DNA of 64,000 nt from Vreelandella neptunia. GTDB lineage: Bacteria; Pseudomonadota; Gammaproteobacteria; Pseudomonadales; Halomonadaceae. The notes beneath the pieces are model-generated. The model made no database searches and was not told the origin of the DNA. It saw nothing but the letters and a program-made list of their open reading frames with translations. Position 1 is the stretch's first letter, and every line of letters starts with the position of its first letter. Below are positions 54,742 to 63,900 of the stretch, piece after piece. A program made the translations under genes and the position numbers. The stretch is taken from the NCBI RefSeq assembly GCF_022489065.1, contig NZ_JAKVTW010000005.1, forward strand, positions 62,001 to 126,000, read 5' to 3'.

Positions 54742-55428
54742 TTACAGAACGATCTCATCAAAGCGGGTAACGCACGGGTGAGCGGTGCCTGCCTGGGTGC
54801 CTTCGCGTACCAATTGCAGGGTTTGCATACCTGCCTGCTTGGCGGCGTCTAGTTCTTCAACTACATCAGACAAGAACAGCACTGCATCCGCAGGTAGGTC
54901 AAGCTCAGCGATAATCCGCTGATAGGCAGTCACCTCGCGCTTATGACCAATATGGGTATCGAAGTAGCCACTAAACAACGGCGTCAGGTCCCCCTCATCG
55001 CTGTAGCCAAACAGCAGTTTTTGCGCCTGAACCGAGCCAGATGAGTAAACGTAAAGCGCTTTACCGGCATCTTTCCATTGGCGTAAAGCGGGGGCTACAT
55101 CGCTATACAAATGGCCTGTAAAGTCGCCGCGCTGGTAGCCATCCGCCCACACCATGCCCTGCAAGGCTTTTAGTGGGGTGACTTTCTGATCAGTATCGAT
55201 CCAGTGCAATAGTTGATTAATGACCTCTCCCAGCGTGGCATCAGGGTCACCCATTTCACTACGCACGGCGTCGATTTGTTCGGCAACGGCCGGAGTTTCT
55301 GCGTTAGCGCGTAGAAAGTCAGGCAACTTATCGTGGGCGTAGGGAAACAGCACCTTATGCACGAAGTTAATATCCGTGGTGGTGCCTTCAATGTCGGTCA
55401 CAATCGCGCGGACTGTTGGGTTACTCAT
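54742..55428 (-). CDS. mtnC: Enolase-phosphatase MtnC
   Basis: A 228-aa HAD enzyme that enolises and dephosphorylates 2,3-diketomethylthiopentyl-1-phosphate to acireductone. Motifs: IVTDIEGTTTDINFVHKVLF (nucleophile Asp), YVYSSGSVQAQKLLFGYS (motif II), GHKREVTAYQRI and VLFLSDVVEELDAAKQAGM (motif III acids). Its start lies in a 12-bp direct repeat that creates an out-of-frame upstream ATG. Confidence 0.95.
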   Translation of the reverse strand: MSNPTVRAIVTDIEGTTTDINFVHKVLFPYAHDKLPDFLRANAETPAVAEQIDAVRSEMGDPDATLGEVINQLLHWIDTDQKVTPLKALQGMVWADGYQRGDFTGHLYSDVAPALRQWKDAGKALYVYSSGSVQAQKLLFGYSDEGDLTPLFSGYFDTHIGHKREVTAYQRIIAELDLPADAVLFLSDVVEELDAAKQAGMQTLQLVREGTQAGTAHPCVTRFDEIVL

Positions 55429-55447
55429 TTAAGGCTACTCATTTAAG
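55422..55447 (-). repeat. Direct repeat spanning the mtnC start, creating a five-codon upstream frame
   Basis: TACTCATTTAAG occurs at 55422-55433 and 55436-55447. On the minus strand each copy carries AAATGAGTA, so an upstream ATG (55442) reads Met-Ser-Ser-Leu-Lys and stops at a TGA overlapping the mtnC ATG. This may couple or reduce mtnC translation, or be a neutral duplication. Confidence 0.6.
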
Positions 55448-55456
55448 ACTGTTCTT

Positions 55457-56044
55457 TTAAGACCAGCGATTCTCTTCAAGCACACAGGCTAGTAAGAATT
55501 CAATCGCTTCCAGGTGGCGGCGACAGCTGGCGATACTATCGCCCACAGCGTAAATACCGTGCCCCGCGACCAAAAAGCCCCAGGGCATGGGCCAGCCGCT
55601 GCTCACATGCTCGGCCAGCTCCTGCATATCTTGGGAGTTGGGCACTACCGGCAAGCGAATAGTAGCGTCATGAGTCACGTTACCCGCCAGCGCTTTTTGC
55701 ATCTCAAAACCGCTTAGCTCAATACCCTCTGGAAAGCGACGCGAGAGTACCGTGCTGGCCACCGTATGGGTATGCAACACGCAGTCAATGGTGCTGTCCA
55801 TACGATAGAGGGCAGCATGCAGATCGCTCTCTGCGCTAGGCTTGCCGCTACCTTCAAGCACCTTGCCATCAAGGTCGCACAGCAACAGGTCATCGGCCTG
55901 AACGCGGGTTTTATCCCGCCCAGAAGCGGTGACAAGATAGCCAGCCCCGGTTCGGGCGGAAAAGTTACCGCCGGTAGCGGGTGTCCAGCCCTGCTGTGCC
56001 GCCCATGAAATAGCATCCAGCAGTTCAGTTTGTAACGTCATCAT
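55457..56044 (-). CDS. mtnB: Methylthioribulose-1-phosphate dehydratase
   Basis: A 195-aa class II aldolase-fold enzyme that dehydrates methylthioribulose-1-phosphate. Zinc ligands are in VLHTHTVAST (His-x-His) and a later VAGHGIYAVG; GNFSARTGAG near the start binds phosphate, and PSAESDLHAALY is a family block. The frame extends to 56077, but the ATG at 56044 (or the adjacent 56041) fits the conserved N-terminus better. First gene of the mtnBCD operon, divergent from mtnA. Confidence 0.93.
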   Translation of the reverse strand: MMTLQTELLDAISWAAQQGWTPATGGNFSARTGAGYLVTASGRDKTRVQADDLLLCDLDGKVLEGSGKPSAESDLHAALYRMDSTIDCVLHTHTVASTVLSRRFPEGIELSGFEMQKALAGNVTHDATIRLPVVPNSQDMQELAEHVSSGWPMPWGFLVAGHGIYAVGDSIASCRRHLEAIEFLLACVLEENRWS

Positions 56045-56149
56045 AAGATCTGCGTCGCCTCTTCTAATGGCAGCCATTCTATATGATAAGCTTCGCGCCT
56101 GATAAGCCGCGCAGTTGTTCCGCTAGTTAAGTGCTCAAGGAGTCCAACG

Positions 56150-57169
56150 ATGCCTCATCTTCAGTCACGCAGTTTGCGGGTCTACGCCGACTACTTTGAG
56201 TATTTGGATCAAACCCAACTGCCTCAAACCGAGCAGTGGGTGCGCTGTGACTCGCCTGAAGGTTGGCAGGCTGCGGTTAAAAACTTAGCTATTCGCGGCG
56301 CGCCGCTGATTGGCCTGAGCGCTGCGTTTGTGCTGGCGCAGTACGCCGCGCGCCACCCCAAAATCTGTTGGCAGGATGTCAGCGATCGCCTGCGCGCCAC
56401 GCGCCCGACGGCCGTGAATCTCATGTACTGCCTGGATGCCATGGAAGCCTGCTTTGAGCAAGGTGCTGGCGCACTTGCCGAGCGCGCTGCCGCGCTGTTT
56501 GCCGAAGACCGGGCGCTCTGCAAACGCATGGCCGAGCGGGGCGCTGACTTGCTTAAAACGGGTGACCGTGTGCTCACCCACTGCAACACCGGCGCGCTGG
56601 CGACCGCCGGGGTGGGCACCGCGATTGGCGCGCTGGCGGTGGCCAAACAGCGCGGCGTAGACCTTCATGTGTATGTGGATGAAACCCGCCCGCTACTGCA
56701 AGGTGGCCGCTTAACCGCCTGGGAAATGGCTGATCTAGGCATTCCCTATCAGTTAATTACCGACAGCATGGCCGCTAGCCTGATGGCGTTAGGCAAAGTA
56801 GATAAAGTCATGGTGGGCGCCGACCGTATCTGCGCCAACGGCGACTTCGCCAACAAAGTGGGTACTTACATGCTGGCGGTGGTTGCTCACTACCACCAGG
56901 TGCCATTTTACGTGGTAGCCCCATACACCACGGTAGATCCTGCCTGCGCCACCGGCGCGGATATTCCCATTGAGCAGCGCGACGGCGCTGAAATACGCGG
57001 TGTCTCGGGTGCCTTTGGCGAGGTAGTGTGGGCACCCAGCGATTCCCCGGTGTGGAACCCTGCGTTTGATGTTACACCCGCCAGCCTCGTCACCGCCTGG
57101 ATTTTGGATACCGGCGTGTTTGATGCGGCCGCGATAGCGCGGGGCGAGCATTGTCAGGGTAGGGCGTAG
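56150..57169 (+). CDS. mtnA: Methylthioribose-1-phosphate isomerase
   Basis: A 339-aa aldose-ketose isomerase linking MtnK to MtnB. Active-site Cys is in LTHCNTGALATAGVGTA and Asp in VMVGADRICANGDFANKVGTY; IRGAPLIGLSAAFVLA is the N-terminal family block. AAGGAG precedes the ATG. Its 3' end overlaps the convergent antitoxin gene by 16 bases. Separate transcription of mtnA, mtnK and mtnBCD means at least three promoters for one pathway. Confidence 0.95.
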   Translation: MPHLQSRSLRVYADYFEYLDQTQLPQTEQWVRCDSPEGWQAAVKNLAIRGAPLIGLSAAFVLAQYAARHPKICWQDVSDRLRATRPTAVNLMYCLDAMEACFEQGAGALAERAAALFAEDRALCKRMAERGADLLKTGDRVLTHCNTGALATAGVGTAIGALAVAKQRGVDLHVYVDETRPLLQGGRLTAWEMADLGIPYQLITDSMAASLMALGKVDKVMVGADRICANGDFANKVGTYMLAVVAHYHQVPFYVVAPYTTVDPACATGADIPIEQRDGAEIRGVSGAFGEVVWAPSDSPVWNPAFDVTPASLVTAWILDTGVFDAAAIARGEHCQGRA

Positions 57170-57549
57170 CGGGCATCTAAATGCTGGCGAACAACGTAGA
57201 GATCAGAGACTTGCCCACTTAACAGGCGCTCCATTGGTGAGTGACCAGCAAAAAGAGGCGTGCTGTTGGGTCTCTGCAGCCAGCTATTAGCGCTTTCTGG
57301 GTTGGGAAGTAGTAAATGCAGCGTTTTGTAGATCCCCAGAATCAACGACATTCGCTCCAAATGATTGGCATCCAAGCTGGCCTGCTCTGGTGCCTGCTTC
57401 CAACGGCGATAGGTGGAATCAGGTACTCCCAACAGCAGAGCCGCCTCGCTCTCTTTAAGCCCCCAGCTACGTGAAATATGGGGGTAGGTACGCATTGCAG
57501 CGGCCCCCATTTTGCGGCGCTTATCGGCTGTTTTATGCTGAATGGCCAT
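57154..57549 (-). CDS. MbcA/ParS/Xre-type antitoxin protein, apparently orphan
   Basis: A 131-aa protein with an Xre-like helix-turn-helix (LKESEAALLLGVPDSTYRRW) and the C-terminal MbcA/ParS (DUF2384) toxin-binding region (MSLILGIYKTLHLLLPNPES; ending LYVVRQHLDARYALP). AGGAGGAG precedes the ATG. Family members neutralise RES-domain toxins coded just downstream, but here the downstream side is the convergent mtnA and no RES gene is present. It may be a remnant or a stand-alone regulator. Confidence 0.85.
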   Translation of the reverse strand: MAIQHKTADKRRKMGAAAMRTYPHISRSWGLKESEAALLLGVPDSTYRRWKQAPEQASLDANHLERMSLILGIYKTLHLLLPNPESANSWLQRPNSTPLFAGHSPMERLLSGQVSDLYVVRQHLDARYALP

Positions 57550-57560
57550 CTATTCTCCTC

Positions 57561-57590
57561 CTCACTTATGTATAGATTGCGCCAAGTGAG
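57561..57590. promoter_or_regulatory. Inverted repeat upstream of the antitoxin gene, candidate operator
   Basis: CTCACTT-N16-AAGTGAG, seven-base perfect arms, starting 12 bases upstream of the antitoxin start. The arm centres are 23 bases apart, about two helical turns, as expected for autoregulation by an Xre-type dimer. It is AT-rich between the arms and may hold the -10 element. Confidence 0.6.
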
Positions 57591-57668
57591 CGATTTTGAA
57601 AATTACGATCATTTGAGCCTTTCTAATTCCCGCTCGTAAGAACCACTGCACCCACTGATTCAGCTGTT

Positions 57669-59489
57669 TTACTCGGTGTCCTGGTGCTCTTGGATAACGG
57701 CCAAGAATTCTTCGCCGTAATCCGCCAGTTTGCGCGCGCCGATGCCGGAGATTGCGCCTAAAGCATCCAGGGTTTGGGGTTGCTGCTCGACCATTTCAGC
57801 TAAAGTGGCGTCATGGAAGATCACATAGGCAGGCACGCCCTGGGCCTCGGCCAGTTCCCGACGGTGTTGGCGCAGGGCTTCCCATAGCTCCCCATGGGGC
57901 AGCGTGGCCGAGCCCGCTTTGCTACCCCGCCGGGTGGCCTTGGCCTTGGTTGGTTTACGCAGGGTAAGCGAGTGTTCACCGCGCAGCACCGGCTTGGCAT
58001 TGGCTGTGAGCTTAATGCCGCCGTGGCCCTCCATATCGACACTTAAATAGCCGCTGGCGATCAGCTGACGAAACAGCGCTTTCCACTCATTAGCCGCGAG
58101 CTCTTTACCAATACCGAAGGTGCTTATGCGGTCGTGGCCAAAGCGGGTGATACGCTCGTTATGTTTGCCCAGCAACACATCCACCAGATAGGTCACGCCG
58201 AAGCGCTGCTCGGTGCGGTAGACGCACGACAGCGCCTTCTGCGCCGCCACGGTGGCCTCCCAGGTGTCGGGTGGGGTCAGGCAGTTGTCGCAGTTACTGC
58301 AGGGCGCATCCAGGTGGTCGCCAAAGTAGTGGAGCAGCGCCTGGCGGCGGCAGCTGATGATTTCGCACAGCCCCAACATGGCGTCTAGCTTTTGCTGTTC
58401 AATGCGCTTTTGATGGTCGGCAGCGCTGGAGTCCTGCTGCATTTGGCGCAGCGTGATGACATCCTGCAGCCCGTAGGCCATCCAGGCATCAGCGGGGAGG
58501 CCGTCTCGCCCGGCACGGCCGGTCTCCTGGTAGTAGGCTTCGATGCTTTTAGGCAGATTAAGGTGAGCGACAAAGCGCACGTCGGGCTTATCGATGCCCA
58601 TGCCAAACGCGATGGTAGCAACGATGACCACGCCATCTTCACGCAGAAAGCGGGTCTGGTGGTGCTGGCGCTGCTCGGGGGGAAGCCCTGCGTGGTAAGG
58701 CAGCGCGGTTAGCCCCTGGCGCTCGAGCCAAGCGGCGGTCTCCTCCACCTTGCGCCGGGAGAGGCAGTAGACGATACCCGCCTCGCCGTCGTGATGCTCG
58801 CGGATAAAGCGCAGCAGCTGTTCTTTGGCGTTGCCCTGATTTTCAGCGATATGGTAGCGAATGTTGGGCCTGTCAAAGCCGCTGTTGTAAAGCGCCGCCT
58901 CCTGGAGCTGCAGATGCTCTATGATATCGCCCCGGGTGGGCACATCGGCAGTGGCTGTAAGCGCGATGCGCGGCACCTGGGGAAAACGCTGGTGCAAGTG
59001 GGAGAGCTGGCGATACTCGGGACGAAAATCGTGGCCCCACTGGGAGACGCAGTGGGCCTCATCGATGGCGAACAGGGCAATCTGGGTCTGTTCCAGCAGC
59101 ATCTGCATTCGCGGCGTGGCGAGCCGTTCGGGGGCAACATACAAAAGATCCAGATCGCCCGAGCGCAGTCGGTTCTCCACCACGACTGCCTCGTGATAAT
59201 CGAGGCTGGAATTGAGGTAGGCCGCCTTGACCCCGTTCTGCTGAAGTGCCGCTACCTGATCCTGCATCAGCGCGATCAGTGGCGAGACCACAATCGCGGT
59301 GCCTTCACGCAACAGCGCGGGGATTTGATAGCACAGCGACTTACCACCGCCAGTGGGCATCAGCACTAGCGCATCGCCCCCGGCCATCACATGCTCAATG
59401 ATCGCCTGCTGTGGGCCGCGAAAGCTGTCGTAGCCAAATACCTCCTGCAACACCTTGAGGAGTGCCGGGTGGGGGTCGCCGTGCATCAC
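57669..59489 (-). CDS. recQ: ATP-dependent DNA helicase RecQ
   Basis: A 606-aa 3'-5' DNA helicase of normal length. Walker A MPTGGGKS (K50), DEAH box [19 protein letters not shown], motif V/VI region [20 protein letters not shown] with [10 protein letters not shown], zinc-binding CSNCDNC, then RQC and a C-terminal HRDC domain ([20 protein letters not shown]). A repair and recombination gene without functional tie to its neighbours; it lies 62 bases after the Ugp-like permease. Confidence 0.96.
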   Translation of the reverse strand: MMHGDPHPALLKVLQEVFGYDSFRGPQQAIIEHVMAGGDALVLMPTGGGKSLCYQIPALLREGTAIVVSPLIALMQDQVAALQQNGVKAAYLNSSLDYHEAVVVENRLRSGDLDLLYVAPERLATPRMQMLLEQTQIALFAIDEAHCVSQWGHDFRPEYRQLSHLHQRFPQVPRIALTATADVPTRGDIIEHLQLQEAALYNSGFDRPNIRYHIAENQGNAKEQLLRFIREHHDGEAGIVYCLSRRKVEETAAWLERQGLTALPYHAGLPPEQRQHHQTRFLREDGVVIVATIAFGMGIDKPDVRFVAHLNLPKSIEAYYQETGRAGRDGLPADAWMAYGLQDVITLRQMQQDSSAADHQKRIEQQKLDAMLGLCEIISCRRQALLHYFGDHLDAPCSNCDNCLTPPDTWEATVAAQKALSCVYRTEQRFGVTYLVDVLLGKHNERITRFGHDRISTFGIGKELAANEWKALFRQLIASGYLSVDMEGHGGIKLTANAKPVLRGEHSLTLRKPTKAKATRRGSKAGSATLPHGELWEALRQHRRELAEAQGVPAYVIFHDATLAEMVEQQPQTLDALGAISGIGARKLADYGEEFLAVIQEHQDTE

Positions 59490-59551
59490 TGCTCTCCTTG
59501 TCTCGTGCTTTGAGAGGGAATTATCGCACGAAAGACTTTAGGGGCGTCTGC

Positions 59552-60394
59552 CTAGCGAATACCCGCTCTTAAAAACGACTGCACGAACTGGCGCTGGAAG
59601 AGCAAAAAGGCGATGAGTAGCGGCGCGATACTTAACAGCGTCGCGGCACTCACGGTGGCCCAGTTAACCCCGGTTTCAGGCGCGGAAAAGATCCCGAGCC
59701 CTACGGTTAACGGGCGGCTCTCTACCGAGTTGGTGACCACTAATGGCCAGATGAAGTTGTTCCAGTGGTGACTGATTGAGACCAGGCCATAAGCCAAATA
59801 GGTTGGCTTGGCTAGCGGTACGTAGACCTTCCACAAAATTTCCAGCCAGTTGCAGCCTTCGATGCGGGCGGCATCTTCAAGCTCACGGGGGATGGTTTTA
59901 AACGTTTGACGGAGCAGGAAAATACCCAGGGCGCTGGCCACGTAGGGCAGGCCAATCCCGGTGATGGTGTTGATCAATCCCAGCTCGCTTGCAATGCGGT
60001 AGTTCTCCACAATCAGGACTTCGGGAAACACAAAGAGCTGAATCAGCACCAGCATAAACAGCACGTTCTTGCCAGGAATCGGGAAGCGTGCAAAGGCAAA
60101 CGCCGCCAGGGTGCAGACGATAAACTGGCCGATCACAACGCCTGTTACCAGTGCAAAGGTGTTCAGGTAGTAGCGGGCAAAGGGGGCCTGAGACCAGGCG
60201 TTAGTGAAGTTCTCCAGCGTCAGCGGTGCGAAGAGTTCAAAGTTCACCATAAATTCGCTGGGGTGAAAGGCGGCCCAAAAGGCATACAGCAGCGGAAAAA
60301 CCCAAATAATTGCCAGCAGCCATGCGGCCACGGTTTCAAGCGACGGAACGGAGACGTAACGAGCACGGGGCGTATAAGTCGTCGTTGTGTTCAT
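59552..60394 (-). CDS. ABC transporter permease, UgpE/MalG-like
   Basis: A 280-aa inner-membrane permease with six helices and the EAA loop ELEDAARIEGCNWLEILWKV. Its start overlaps the end of the UgpA-like permease by ATGA. Last gene of the four-gene importer. A glycerol-3-phosphate or related polyol/sugar substrate is suggested by resemblance to Ugp proteins, not proven. Confidence 0.9.
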   Translation of the reverse strand: MNTTTTYTPRARYVSVPSLETVAAWLLAIIWVFPLLYAFWAAFHPSEFMVNFELFAPLTLENFTNAWSQAPFARYYLNTFALVTGVVIGQFIVCTLAAFAFARFPIPGKNVLFMLVLIQLFVFPEVLIVENYRIASELGLINTITGIGLPYVASALGIFLLRQTFKTIPRELEDAARIEGCNWLEILWKVYVPLAKPTYLAYGLVSISHHWNNFIWPLVVTNSVESRPLTVGLGIFSAPETGVNWATVSAATLLSIAPLLIAFLLFQRQFVQSFLRAGIR

Positions 60395-61275
60395 TGGTAG
60401 TGCGTCCTGCGGTCTAAAATCGTGAACTTCAGCGTGGCGACGACCGCAAGTACTAGCAGAATAACGACCGTAATGGTGGCTGCCGTGGTGCGGTCAAAAA
60501 ACGAAAACGCGTTCTCGTAAACGTAATAGAGCAGCAGGTTCGTCGCGTTGTTGGGCCCGCCCTTGGTTAAAATAAACAGATGGTCCACGACCCGCACTGA
60601 ATTTATCAGCGAATTAATCAGCACAAACAGCGTAGTAGGCATCAGCAGCGGGAAAGTCACGCGCCAAAAAAAACTCCAGCGGCTGGTGCCTTCAAGGTCG
60701 GAAGCCTCTTTAAGTTCGGGAGGGATACCCTGCAGCGCGGCAAGGTAGAAAATCATAAAAAAGCCAGCTTCTTTCCAAACTGACATGACGATCACTGACC
60801 CCAGCGCGACGTTGGGGTCACCAAGCCAGTTAACGCCGGAAAACCCTAATGCGCCGAGCAGCTTATTAAATAGACCAATCTGTGGGGCGTAGAAAAACAT
60901 CCAGATATTGGCCGCGGCGATCATCGGCAGAATGGTGGGCGTAAAGTAGGCCATGCGTACAAAGCCTCGCCCGCGCAGTTTGCCATTAACAAATAGCGCC
61001 ATGCACAATGCCAGCGCGATTGAGGTGGGAATCGTACCGACTGCGTAGATTAAGTTATTACGAGCTACCTTCCAAAACGTTGGGTCATCGAACAGCACCT
61101 GATAGTTTTCCATCCCTACAAATTCAGTCGGGGCGCCGCGAAAGCCGGGCAAAAACAGGCTGTTAATCACTGTGGCAATGGTTGGCAGGTAAGCGAAGGT
61201 GGCCAGCAGTATGGCAGCGGGCAGCAGCAGAAGCGCGCCATAGAGCTGCATTTTTCGGTGGGCGGTGAAGGGCAT
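60391..61275 (-). CDS. ABC transporter permease, UgpA/MalF-like
   Basis: A 294-aa permease with six helices (ALLLLPAAILLATFAYLPTI first) and the EAA loop LKEASDLEGTSRWSFFWRVT. GGPNNATNLLLYYVYENAF is typical of UgpA-like members. It follows the binding-protein gene after a hairpin with terminator character, which may lower its expression relative to the binding protein. Confidence 0.9.
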   Translation of the reverse strand: MPFTAHRKMQLYGALLLLPAAILLATFAYLPTIATVINSLFLPGFRGAPTEFVGMENYQVLFDDPTFWKVARNNLIYAVGTIPTSIALALCMALFVNGKLRGRGFVRMAYFTPTILPMIAAANIWMFFYAPQIGLFNKLLGALGFSGVNWLGDPNVALGSVIVMSVWKEAGFFMIFYLAALQGIPPELKEASDLEGTSRWSFFWRVTFPLLMPTTLFVLINSLINSVRVVDHLFILTKGGPNNATNLLLYYVYENAFSFFDRTTAATITVVILLVLAVVATLKFTILDRRTHYQ

Positions 61276-61295
61276 AATTAACTACCGCAAGTTGG

Positions 61296-61317
61296 AAAAG
61301 CCGGGGCAAGCCCCGGC
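61296..61317 (-). terminator. Terminator-like hairpin between binding protein and permeases
   Basis: On the minus strand GCCGGGG/CCCCGGC with a four-base loop is followed by TTTT. It lies inside the operon, 38 bases after the binding-protein stop, so it probably attenuates transcription into the permease genes rather than stopping it fully. Confidence 0.7.
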
Positions 61318-61355
61318 GAATATGCAAACGTCATCTGCCTCAAGCGCTCTATGCC

Positions 61356-62636
61356 TTAGCGAGCGTAGCGGCGCAACACACCTTCGGCTTCTTGCTGCGC
61401 TTGATTTAGCGCTTCTTCTGGTGTCATTTGCCCCGTCAGCGCGGCTTGTACAGCGTTATCCAGCGCCCGGCGCACCCGGCCACCCTGATAGGTGGAAAGC
61501 TCGGCGGTGCCGTGTTCAAGCTGGTCGCGGGCCACTGCTGCGGGCGCGAACTCTTCAACGTAGCTTTGCAGCGCATCGGTTTCATAAGCGGCGGGGCTAA
61601 CGCCCATATAGCCGGTTTCAATCGACCAGGCGGCGGCGCGTTCGGGGTCGGTCATCCAGCGGATAAAGGTCATCGCCGCGCGCTGCTCTTCTTCGCTGGC
61701 ATCTTCAAAAATGTAGAAGTTGCCGCCACCGGTAGGGCTGCCGCGCTGGGTTTTCATCGGCAGCATCGCAACGCCGAAATCAAAATCGGCTTCGCTGCGA
61801 ACGGCGGTCAGGTTGCCGGTGGTGTGCCACATCATGGCGGTGGATTGTTCGATAAAGTTCTGGCGCAGCGTGCCCCACTCAATGGTGCCATCGGGCATGG
61901 CATCGTGCTCGGTGGCCAGCGACACCCAGTATTCAAGCGCTTCAATCGCCGCTGGGTCATTGAAATAGACCTCAGTGCCATCTTCGCTCATTAGGCGGTG
62001 GCCGTTCTGAAACGCGAAAGCCTGGAACATCCAGTAGGGGTAACCGGTGGAGGGTACCATCACGCCCCACTGCTCACCGTCGGAGGCCTCGCGCACGGTA
62101 GCGGCCATTTCGGCCATCTCTTCCCAGTTCTCCGGCGGCGTTTCCGGGTCTAGGCCTGCCGCTTCAAAGGCATCTTTGTTCCAGAACAGCACGATGGTGG
62201 AGCGCTGGAAGGGGATGCCGTAGGTTTTGCCATCCAATTGTCCGTTTTCCATCAGGCCAGGGTAGAAACCATCGAGCCATTCGCGCTCTTCGTCGCTTTC
62301 CACCAGGTCATCGAAAGCCACGATGGCGTTCTGCTCAATCAGCTCGTATAGATCGATGGAGAACATGACCGAGAGTTGGGGCGTATCACCCGCTTCCATC
62401 GCCGACATGGCGCGCACGCGGGTGTCGTCGTAGTTACCGGCGTAGATCGCTTCCACGTTGATATCAGGGTATTCGCTCTCAAATTCATCAACCAGATCAT
62501 CGATCACATCGGTTAGCGCACCGCCCACTGATACGGGGTAGTACATAGTGAGATCAATGGTATCTGCGTTTACCTGAGCAGCGCTTAATAAGCTTGCTGC
62601 TAAGGTGGTCATAGCGAAGGGAATGCGTAAGCGCAT
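61356..62636 (-). CDS. ABC transporter substrate-binding protein, UgpB-like
   Basis: A 426-aa periplasmic binding protein with a Sec signal (FAMTTLAASLLSAAQVNADT, cleavage after VNA likely). Family-1 motifs include LTMYYPVSVGGALTDVIDDL, YGIPFQRSTIVLFWNKDAFE and TGGGNFYIF. Resemblance to UgpB suggests glycerol-3-phosphate or a glycerophosphodiester, but related proteins bind other polyols and sugars. It lies 31 bases after the ATPase gene. Confidence 0.9.
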   Translation of the reverse strand: MRLRIPFAMTTLAASLLSAAQVNADTIDLTMYYPVSVGGALTDVIDDLVDEFESEYPDINVEAIYAGNYDDTRVRAMSAMEAGDTPQLSVMFSIDLYELIEQNAIVAFDDLVESDEEREWLDGFYPGLMENGQLDGKTYGIPFQRSTIVLFWNKDAFEAAGLDPETPPENWEEMAEMAATVREASDGEQWGVMVPSTGYPYWMFQAFAFQNGHRLMSEDGTEVYFNDPAAIEALEYWVSLATEHDAMPDGTIEWGTLRQNFIEQSTAMMWHTTGNLTAVRSEADFDFGVAMLPMKTQRGSPTGGGNFYIFEDASEEEQRAAMTFIRWMTDPERAAAWSIETGYMGVSPAAYETDALQSYVEEFAPAAVARDQLEHGTAELSTYQGGRVRRALDNAVQAALTGQMTPEEALNQAQQEAEGVLRRYAR

Positions 62637-62667
62637 AGTAAGGCTCCACAGTTGCCAATAATGGCTA

Positions 62668-63798
62668 TCAATGTTGGAAAGAGCCCACCGCCGGTGGACG
62701 AGGAACAGCGCGAGGGGCGCTGGGTAAAGGGTTGGGCGTTAGGTCGTCACGCCGTAAGCCACTAGCATCAAAGAGATGGGCGTTTTCGCGTGCCCAGCTA
62801 AGGCTGCAGGGCTGGCCGGCAAGCGCATGCTTACCACTCATACGAACCCTGACGGTATGACCACCTACAGAGACATGGGCTATCGTATCCGCCCCCAAGT
62901 ACTCATCGCTCACTACCATCGCGGGCACGCCGTAAATCGAGGCCGGGTGCAGCTCAATATCTTCAGGTCGGATACCCAACTGCCCACCAGCGGCCTCAAG
63001 AGGTGCCACCGGAACATTGGTTTCGCCTTCAATCACGGCGCCTTGCTCGCCTGTCACCAGCGGCAGCAAATTCATCGCTGGGCTACCAATAAAACTGGCG
63101 GCGAAAGCGCTGGCGGGGCGGTTATAGAGTTCGTCGGGCGTGCCGTCCTGCACGATGCTGCCGTGCTGCATTAGAATGACGCGATCCCCCATGCTCATGG
63201 CTTCAACCTGATCGTGGGTGACGTAGATCACGGTCATGTTCAAGCGGCTTTGTAGCGCTTTAATTTCACGGCGCATATCGCTGCGCAGCCGCGCATCCAG
63301 GTTGGAAAGCGGCTCGTCCATTAAGCAGATGGGGTGTTCGGAGATCACCGAGCGCGCCAGCGCCACCCGCTGGCGCTGGCCTCCGGAAAGTTGGGCAGGC
63401 TTGCGGTGCAGGTAATCGGTGAGATCGACCAGTTCAGCAACTTTTGCCAGCCGCTCGCGCTGTTCTGCCTTGGGCACCTTGCGGCTGCGCAGGCCAAACA
63501 CGATATTGTCGGCAACGCTTAGGTGCGGAAACAGCGCATAAGACTGAAACACCATGCTTAGCCCGCGATCACCCGGCGGCAGGTGCGTGACGTCGCGCTC
63601 ACCGATAAAGATGCGACCATCGCTGGCCTCTTCCAAGCCTGCGATCATGCGCAGCGTGGTGGATTTTCCGCAGCCCGACGGCCCCAGCAGAATGACAAAC
63701 TGGCCAGGGGTTACGTCGAAGGAGATGTCATCGACAGCAGTGGTCGCGTCCCAACGTTTGGTGACGCGTTCCAAGCGGATACGCGATTGATTTGACAT
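62668..63798 (-). CDS. ABC transporter ATP-binding protein, UgpC/MsmX-like
   Basis: A 376-aa ATPase with Walker [11 protein letters not shown], signature [13 protein letters not shown], Walker [16 protein letters not shown] and a C-terminal TOBE region ([21 protein letters not shown]). I prefer the ATG at 63798, giving MSNQSRIRL; one three codons upstream is possible and neither has a clear ribosome site. First gene of the minus-strand importer operon. Confidence 0.9.
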   Translation of the reverse strand: MSNQSRIRLERVTKRWDATTAVDDISFDVTPGQFVILLGPSGCGKSTTLRMIAGLEEASDGRIFIGERDVTHLPPGDRGLSMVFQSYALFPHLSVADNIVFGLRSRKVPKAEQRERLAKVAELVDLTDYLHRKPAQLSGGQRQRVALARSVISEHPICLMDEPLSNLDARLRSDMRREIKALQSRLNMTVIYVTHDQVEAMSMGDRVILMQHGSIVQDGTPDELYNRPASAFAASFIGSPAMNLLPLVTGEQGAVIEGETNVPVAPLEAAGGQLGIRPEDIELHPASIYGVPAMVVSDEYLGADTIAHVSVGGHTVRVRMSGKHALAGQPCSLSWARENAHLFDASGLRRDDLTPNPLPSAPRAVPRPPAVGSFQH

Positions 63799-63862
63799 AG
63801 CACACACATCACCGGCTGTTGGTTGTTATTGGTTCAGCTTGTGTTGAAGGTGTTGCACTTGC

Positions 63863-63891
63863 ATGACACTTATATAGCAATCTTATGTCAA
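63863..63891 (-). promoter_or_regulatory. Candidate sigma-70 promoter of the Ugp-like operon
   Basis: On the minus strand TTGACA (63891-63886) and TGTCAT (63868-63863) are 17 bases apart, an optimal -35 with a weaker -10, about 65 bases before the ATPase start. The same two hexamers form a TGACA/TGTCA inverted repeat, so a regulator may bind across the promoter. Confidence 0.55.
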
Positions 63892-63900
63892 GTGGAAAAA

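Noticed and set aside
52625..56149. SAM or methionine riboswitch ahead of the mtn genes
   Set aside because: The leaders are short (under 110 bases) and I see no conserved riboswitch core or terminator pair.
63869..63891. Sigma-54 (-24/-12) promoter before the Ugp-like operon, attractive because the next regulator may be sigma-54 dependent
   Set aside because: The closest match has the wrong GG-to-GC spacing (nine instead of ten bases) and lacks the second G; TTGACA-N17-TGTCAT is a better reading.
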